Of a stretch of 64,000 bases of DNA, positions 57,812-64,000 are shown one piece after another. Position 1 is the first letter of the stretch; every line of letters begins with the position of its first letter. The position numbers and the translations under genes are program-made. The stretch is from positions 1,780,806 through 1,844,805 of the forward strand of contig NW_003314271.1 of assembly GCF_000143415.4 (NCBI RefSeq), written 5' to 3'. The notes beneath the pieces are model-generated. The model was given only the letters and a program-made list of their open reading frames with translations, searched no databases and had not been told where the DNA came from. Source of the DNA: Selaginella moellendorffii (lineage: Eukaryota > Streptophyta > Lycopodiopsida > Selaginellales > Selaginellaceae).

Positions 57812-60800
57812 TTAATTGAATTTTGCATAAGTACATAAAGTTCTGCCTTGCAGAAATTCCTCCACTAGATCTCGTGCGTTCGCTAGGTTCTCCTCCGGTT
57901 CCCATGTTGCTTCGCAGTGTGGAAATCCTTTCCACTTCACATGGAACTCTCTCACCTCGCGTCCTTGTCGCTTGCTCTTGCGCGCATTGAGGATGGCCTC
58001 GACTTCGTATTCCTCTTCCCCTTGGATAACCTCAGGTAAAGGTCTCACTTGGTCCTTGCGAAGCGGATCCTCAAAGTACGGCTTGAGTAAGTTCACGTGG
58101 AACACTGGGTGCATCTTCCCCATCTCTCGAGGAAGTCGGAGTCGGTAAGCCACTTTACCGATTCGTGCCTCAATTTCATAAGGCCCCGCGAACCTGCTTA
58201 AGGAACTCAAGATCAATTCATTTACAGGAATACATGCGTCTTTACCTTTGGGTCAACTTTCGGCTGATCCAGCTTGGTAGTCTGAGGTTCTTGGTGTTCA
58301 GCCACACCTTCTCCCCAGCTTGGAACTCCACATCCCGACGCTTTTGGTTCGCGTACTTAGTTTGCCTTTGTTGAGCCCGTTCCAAGGAATCCCTCACTAG
58401 ATTCCAAATGTTGAGTCTTTCCGCCGTGAATGCCTCCACTGCGGGTAACTCTCCATGATACTCGGCCACGCCGAGTTCCACAGGACCTTCAATAGCTCGC
58501 CCATTGATGACTTCCCATGGACTCACCCCGATGCTTGAGTGTGGTGAGTTGTTATAACACATTTCCGCAAGTCCCAAATGACTTACCCAGTCGGTCTGGT
58601 CTCCCGAGACATAGCATCGCAAATAATCCTCCAGCTGCCTATTCACCCTTTCCGTTTGTCCGTCTGTCAAGAAGTGTTAGTGCCATCAATCTTGACTTAA
58701 TACCCATTACCTGTCTGTGGGTGATAGGCTGTGCTGAATTTCAATTTGGTGCGATACTGTTCTAGGAGTGTCCTCCAGAACCTACTAGTGAAGATCTTAT
58801 CTCGATCTGAGATAATCTCTTCCGGCCTTCCCCGCACTCGAACCACTTGTTCAAAGAACAGCTTCGCCACACCTTCCGCATCCACGTCCGTTGTGGTGGG
58901 TATGAAATGTGCCATCTTTGAAAATCGGTCCACCACCACGAATATCGCATCAAACCCCTCGCTTGGGGGTAGTCCCGTGATGAAGTCCATCGTAAGACAT
59001 TTCCACGGGCGATCTGGAATTGGGATGCTTTGCAACAAGCCCCCACTAGCCTTAGTCACGGCTTTGACCTGCTGACATGTTGGACATGTCTTTACATAGT
59101 CTTTGACGTCCTTAGCCATATCTGGCCAATGGTACTTCCTCTTGAGTAAGCCCATCGTCTTGGGCACTCCGCCGTGTCCCGCAAGAGGTCCGTCATGACA
59201 CTCTTCTAAGGCCACCTTCCTTAGTTCCCCTTCTGGAACATACACCCTCGTTTGCTTGTAATAAATGAGTCCGTTGCGTTCCGCATAGCCCGTTTTCTCT
59301 TCCGTTGGCAGCTCACCTCTCTGGTGAGCTTCCCGCGCCTCTAGATTCCTCAGCAACACTTCTTGTGCTAGACCATCGTTCTCATATGCTGTCCGCACAT
59401 CGTCCCAGAAGGTTGCTGTTGCGCTGGATATTGCCAACTTCAAGCTCGCTTTTCGACTTAGCGCATCCGCCACGATGTTGCTCTTCCCAGGCTTGTACAG
59501 AATTTCGCAATCAAACTCGGCCAAGGCATTGGCCCACCGACCTTGTTTCCCTCTTAGGTCGGGCTGTGACAAGAAGTGTTTCGTTGCCACATTGTCCGTG
59601 TAAACCTTGAAGTGTCTCCCAAGGTAGTGTCGCCACTCCTTGAGTGCCTTGACCACCGCAAACAATTCCTTCTCATGGGCAGGCCACTTCCGTTGAGCCT
59701 TGTCCAGCTTCTTCGAGAAGAACGCTACCGGATGGTTGTCTTGCTTCAGAACTGCGCCCAACGCAAAGTCCGAAGCATCCGTTTCTACCTCAAAGTCCTT
59801 ACCAAAGTCTGGCAATGCCAATACGGGAGCCTTCCTCAACTTCCCTTTGAGGTGGACGAATGCCGCCTCGCATTCTGCTGTCCATACCATCTTCCCTTTT
59901 CCTGTTTGGTCCGTTAAGGGCAGGGCTACTCTCGAATAGTGTCTGATAAACTTTCGATAGTAGTTGCATAGCCCCAGGAACGCCCTCAACTCATGTACAT
60001 TCGATGGTCGCTCCCATTCCTGGATCGCTTGGACCTTCTCCGGGTCCACCTTGAGCCCGTCTTGGCCCACCACATGCCCGAGAAACTTTACCTCTTGTTG
60101 AGCAAAGTCACATTTGCTCTCTTTAGCATATAGCTTGTGTTCCCTTAGTTTCTCAAACACCTTCGCCAAGTGTTCGGCATGCTCTTCTAGCGTCTCGCTA
60201 TAGATCAGGATGTCGTCGATATAGACGACCACGAAGTGATCCAGATAGGGTACAAAGACGTGGTTCATTAGCGCCGAAAACGTTGCCGGCGCATTACATA
60301 GCCCGAAGGGCATCACCAGAAACTCAAAGCTCCCATACCTCGTTCGACAGGTTGTCTTCTCGACATCTTCCTCGGCTACCCTGATCTGGTAGTATCCTGA
60401 CCTTAGGTCAATCCTCGAGAAGTATTTTGCCTTTCCCAACCTATCGAACAGGTCCTCAATCCTAGGCAAAGGGTACTTGTTCTTCTTTGTATACTTGTTG
60501 AGCAAGCGGTAGTCTATGCACATGCGCATAGATCCATCTTTCTTTTTCACAAATAACACGGGCGCCCCATACGGCGACTTGCTCAACCTAACATACCCTT
60601 TGTCCACCAACTCCTCTAGTTGGCACTTGAGCTCCTTGAGTTCTTTTTCGTTCAAACGATAAGGGGGACGAACCACTGCCTCAGCACCCTCGACCAGCTC
60701 AATCTTATGTTCTATTGGTCGTGCTGGGGGCAGCCCCGCCGGTAGCTCCTCCGGCATGGTATCCTGGAATTGGTCCAACACCCGCTGGATCACTAAAGGC

Positions 60801-62584
60801 ACTTCTTCCGTTCTTGTCTTTTTGTCACTCTTCACCGAGAGTAAGCACAAAAAGGCTGCCTTAGTTCCTTTAGTGAGTTGTCCTCTCGTGGACACCAGGT
60901 TTAAGCAGGATTCTTTGGCCTTGCTTTGCCCTACCTTTAGATCCTGGGCTTCCACCCTAGATCTTCTTCCTTGGGCATTCGCCAGTACCACAAGGTTCCT
61001 ACCTTGTCCATGTAGGGCTACCACGAACCGATTGAACCAATCCATTCCGAAGATCACGTCAAATCCCGCCATGTCCAACACGGTGAAATCCATGTCTACC
61101 TTCCATGTCCCTACTTCGACTTTCGCTTGTCGAAGTACCTCATCGGTGCTTTGGCTACCTTGAACAAACTCTATAGTCCTTGGTTCGCCTAGCCGCTGCA
61201 CCGTTAGTCCGGCTTGCCGGACTATGTCTGCAGCCACAAAATTATCCGAAGCACCCGTGTCAATAAGGATCTTAACAAAGCTACCTCCGAGCTTCCCTCG
61301 GAGGGCTAGTAGATGTCGCGAACGACTCTCTACCAAAGTTGCTCGTGTAATGAGTAACTTTGAGTTAGGGACTGGATCACATACCTCATTTTGGACTTCG
61401 CCCGACTTGATGGCCATATTGGCTCTGGCCTTCTTCGGGTAGGGACATTCCCTCGAAAAGTGTCCCGCTTCACCGCAGTTATAGCATACGTTGTTTCCCA
61501 CGCTGCTATATGACTTGACCTTCTTATCCGTGGGTTTGTCTCTTTTCGCTTGACTCCCCCACGTACTTGCTCGCTGGCCACCGGATTTGCCTTTCCGAAA
61601 TCCCGAGGACTCATTCTTAGAGAAACTCTTCCTGAATTTCCCCCTGCTATATGTTCCCCTCGGTTTGGCCCCTTTGTGAAACGTGGATCCCGACCCCGTC
61701 GTGTTCCCCTTTCGCAGGTTATCGTTGAAATGCACCTTGATGGCCGCATCCAACGCTTCCTTGTAGTTGGTCGGGTTCCAGCGCATCACCTCACCGCGAG
61801 CCCAGGTTTGCAAACCTGATATAAAGGCATGGAACGCATCCATATCCCCCATGTCCGTGACAAGTATCCTCTTTGCCATGAACCCATTCACATATTCCTG
61901 GATGGTTCCAGTCTGCTTCAGCCTACTCAGCTCATCTCTCAGATGCAGAGTGGCATTCGGAGGAACGTATGTCGCGCGGATCCTCGCCTTCATCATGTCC
62001 CAGGTGGCCACCGGTCCTTCGTTGGCCTCCGTTGTTCTCCACCAAGACTTGGCATTATCTGCCAAGTATGGTTTTGCACATGGGACCTTCTCCGAGCTCG
62101 GTAACCGTAACGCTCGGAAGTAGTCCTCCATATCGTAAAACCAATCCTCCACAACCTTATAGTCGTTCACTCCCTTGAACACCGGTGGGGGCTTTGGTTT
62201 GTACTTGGGAACTGCCTGAGGGACTGATTCCACTTCGGTCTGTTCGACCTTGTCTGGTTTTGCCTCAGTCCCTGCCGAAGGGTCCGCACCTTCTGCGCTG
62301 CCAGCATCCGCAGTCTTTCGCCTTTTCTTCCGTTTCTCGTCACGCTTTAGCTTGCGTACGAGAGTCTCCAGCAGGGCATTGGTCTGCGCCAATTGACCTT
62401 CTAGAACGTCCAATCGAGCCTTGGACGACCGAACCTCGCCACCGGACTCCTGTTTGGAAGTTTCCTCACTAGAGTCCTCCTCATGCAAGGATTCCTCATC
62501 CATAGCCTCTTGTTCGACCGGAGGCTCCAGCTCTGGCGGAGGTTCTGTCTCCGCCTGGGTTCGCTTACGCCCTGCCCTTGCCAT
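57812..62584 (-). CDS. Element 2 Gag-Pol polyprotein with chromodomain, two putative introns
   Basis: Minus-strand segments 62584-58711, 58663-58246 and 58193-57812 total 4674 nt (1557 codons) with no internal stop. Domains by rough residue: acidic/coiled gag start (1-110); retrotransposon gag (about 130-290); zinc knuckle [14 protein letters not shown] (~367); protease [10 protein letters not shown] (~445); RT with YIDD (~785); RNase [14 protein letters not shown] (~920-1010); integrase HHCC (~1130-1175) and DDE core; chromodomain near the end ([33 protein letters not shown]). The ATG lies 45 nt from the PBS. The two gaps (58710-58664, 58245-58194) are GT-AG bounded and each contains an in-frame stop if retained. 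Frameshift decay is the alternative, but exact rejoining of conserved residues at both sites favours introns. Confidence 0.85.
58194..58245 (-). other. Putative intron 2 in pol (52 nt)
   Basis: CCAAAG|GTAAAG ... TTAAGCAG|GTTCG on the minus strand. Removal joins KLTQ-R-FAGPYE, a conserved integrase C-terminal segment. Unspliced, the next codon is TAA. AGGT is repeated at both borders. The 42.8-kb relic is contiguous here. Confidence 0.7.
58664..58710 (-). other. Putative intron 1 in pol (47 nt)
   Basis: CAGACAG|GTAATG ... CTTGACAG|ACGGAC on the minus strand, with a CTAAC branch-point-like motif 12-15 nt before the acceptor. Removal restores the [12 protein letters not shown] motif holding the catalytic Glu of integrase. 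Retention adds five codons and a stop. GACAG is repeated at both borders. Confidence 0.75.
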
Positions 62585-62628
62585 CTCCCAGCAATCCGCC
62601 TCTATCCTTCGCTAGAACTGAGGAGAAG

Positions 62629-62640
62629 GCTCCGATACCA
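62629..62640 (-). other. Element 2 primer-binding site (tRNA-Met-i)
   Basis: TGGTATCGGAGC on the minus strand, three bases from the 5' LTR; same variant 12-mer as element 1. Confidence 0.85.
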
Positions 62641-62643
62641 AAT

Positions 62644-63791
62644 TGTAAGCCACAAATTTTTCCTTTCCAATTTGCCAGCTTACCTCGCCTATCCGACCAA
62701 CTCCGCCTTGGCTTGTGCTAAGTTCCCTCGCCAAGGTTCTCGCCTATGGTGCCAGCTCCTACTTGGTTTCAACTACTTACTGCACGAGCAACGGAGTGTT
62801 AGCCATCCATCTACGGATTCCCAAATCTCTCCCAATCCCCCTCCCCGGGTTAGACTGGACTTAAGGTTCGGCTACACTCCCCGCAGGCACAAGCAGCCAA
62901 GCACACCAAGCCTCCAGATTCCTAACACCCCAAGGTATCACAAGGCTTGATCATGGGACCCTCTAAATCCCAAGCCTTGGGTGCAGCACTTGCTTCGGGA
63001 CGTCGGGGCGAAACACCGTGGCCTAACGGCCCGGTATGGGTACCTCTACCCCCCCTCTTCCATCCCGAAGGAAAGGCCCAAGCCCCCGGAAGGGCGAGGA
63101 CCAATGAGCCACAAGGTACTCAAGTGGGGCACCACTCCACCTGAGCCGGGAGCACCGCAATCGGTTTCCCTTTCGGGAGTGGGAGCTGCTCTTGAGCACT
63201 TCCTTGGATGGCCCCTCCGGCACCAGCCAAGTCCATGCTCACTCCCACCCAAGGCCCCTCGGTCCCAGTCCCAACCTCAAGTCGGTTTGGAAGCCCAACT
63301 GGAGAGTCCCTTCTAAACTGGTTCCTGGACCTCACTATCCCTACTATACTTTTGGAACCCCCTGCAGCCCCCCCCCCCCTGGGAGACGCACGCTTTGGGC
63401 TTTCACCCCTTGACCCGTATTAGTATTTGGACTTAGTCTCTGGCTCGATCTCGGACCCGATTTCGGATCCGACTTCGGATTCGGGTTCGGACTCGATCAC
63501 GGACTTGATCTCGGACCCGATCTCGGACCCGACCTCGGACTCGACCTCGGACTCGGTCTCGGACCCGATTTCGGATCCGGACTCCGTCTCGAACTCGGTC
63601 TCGAACTCGGACTCGAACTCGGTCCCCGAGTCGGTCTCGGATTCGATTCCGGACTCTACCTCGAACTCGGTCCTAGAGTCGGTCTTGGACTCGATCCTCG
63701 ACTTGGTCCCATCCGATGAACTCTTTGTCACTTCGGTCAAGCTTTTGGGGATCCTTTAGCCTACGACATCTCGGGGAGTCGGTTCCTTACA
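62644..63791 (-). repeat. Element 2 5' LTR
   Basis: 1148 bp and nearly identical to 56261-57407. It includes the matching TCGGAC-type array at 63441-63709. Confidence 0.93.
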
Positions 63792-63796
63792 AGTAT

Positions 63797-64000
63797 ATGG
63801 ACTTTCAACATTTAGATTAGGATGGTTATTTGCCTTTTCTTCGGTATATGTATGTCACAAGGGTGTAAAGTTTTGTTAATGCTTCACCATATAAACTCCT
63901 ATATGGTTATAATTCAATATTACTAATGGAATTAAGTTTACCTTTGCAATTGCCACAAGCTACCGATGCTAAATCTTAGAATTAATATTTGACAAGCATT
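63797..64000 (+). pseudogene. Relic Ty3/gypsy integrase, right part
   Basis: Continues the relic broken at 56260. The plus strand shows remnants of the integrase C-terminal region (FVNASPYKLLYGYNSILLME then LSLPLQLPQATDA), like the PF-L-YG-EAVLP-E pattern of gypsy integrases. It runs off the window. Confidence 0.65.

Larger units (their letters stand above)
56261..63791 (-). mobile_element. Element 2: intact autonomous Ty3/gypsy chromovirus
   Basis: Bounded by the 5-bp target duplication AGTAT (56256-56260 and 63792-63796). LTRs at 56261-57407 and 62644-63791 are almost identical: I see one T/C difference and one length change in a C run. This indicates very recent insertion. PBS, PPT and a complete gag-pol with chromodomain are present, in the order gag, protease, RT, RNase H, integrase, chromodomain on the minus strand. 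It lies inside the relic integrase of an older plus-strand element. Confidence 0.95.

Noticed and set aside
58664-58710. Reading the pol breaks of element 2 as frameshift/nonsense decay
   Set aside because: Both breaks are removed exactly by GT-AG excision with conserved residues rejoined, and the LTRs show almost no mutations. Decay remains the fallback if splicing is disproved.

Overview
This is a land-plant nuclear window that fits a lycophyte of the Selaginella type. The support is: very short spliceosomal introns (mostly 45-90 nt), closely packed genes with 60-300 bp gaps, a PLS-class PPR gene, plastid- and mitochondrion-targeted housekeeping proteins, and plant-type LTR retrotransposons primed by initiator tRNA-Met. 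The species call is inference; the plant call is firm. I placed exon junctions by eye from GT/GC-AG sites, reading frame and family conservation. For every complete spliced gene the summed exon length is divisible by three.

Gene-rich half (1-38.7 kb). In order: SF3A3 splicing factor (minus, C-terminus off the window), plastid VTT-domain membrane protein, homogentisate 1,2-dioxygenase, PPR protein, GH127 beta-L-arabinofuranosidase with a C-terminal AbfB-like module, SDHAF4 (minus), HNH-nuclease-like protein (minus), F-box protein, C2-type phospholipase D, TYW1 wybutosine synthase, secreted CyanoVirin-N homology lectin (minus), BPP-like Ser-rich protein ending in a CaaX-type box, GDSL esterase/lipase, two-EF-hand/Cys-rich protein (minus), kinesin-14, ornithine aminotransferase (minus), MoaE/CNX6 molybdopterin synthase large subunit, WD40 protein, and a TOM1-like VHS-GAT protein (minus). 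The genes form no operon or shared pathway. Several pairs diverge from 140-180 bp shared promoters or converge with 65-300 bp gaps. Six of 77 introns I could place need a GC donor.

Repeat-rich half (38.7-64 kb). The sequence changes abruptly to AT-rich, stop-riddled retroelement debris: LTR-like direct repeats with an inverted duplication of a gag fragment (38.9-40.9 kb), a truncated solo LTR (41.0-42.1 kb) and a decayed Ty3/gypsy chromovirus (42.4-46.9 kb, minus). A second relic, on the plus strand with integrase remnants at 55.8-56.3 and 63.8-64.0 kb, was hit by two young, intact LTR elements, both on the minus strand. Element 1 (48194-55821, TSD GTATA) has 1.8-kb LTRs and a 4-kb interior with no recognisable gag or pol: a non-autonomous LARD-type element. 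Element 2 (56261-63791, TSD AGTAT) has 1.15-kb LTRs and a full gag-pol-chromodomain gene.

The two young elements share the primer-binding site, the polypurine tract and a 3' non-coding module, so element 1 is probably mobilised by element 2's family. The most unusual feature is in element 2: its pol frame is broken only by two short GT-AG intron-like segments (47 and 52 nt). Removing both gives one continuous 1557-codon frame. The first lies just before the catalytic Glu of integrase and the second before the chromodomain. Related relics in this same window lack insertions at the matching sites.
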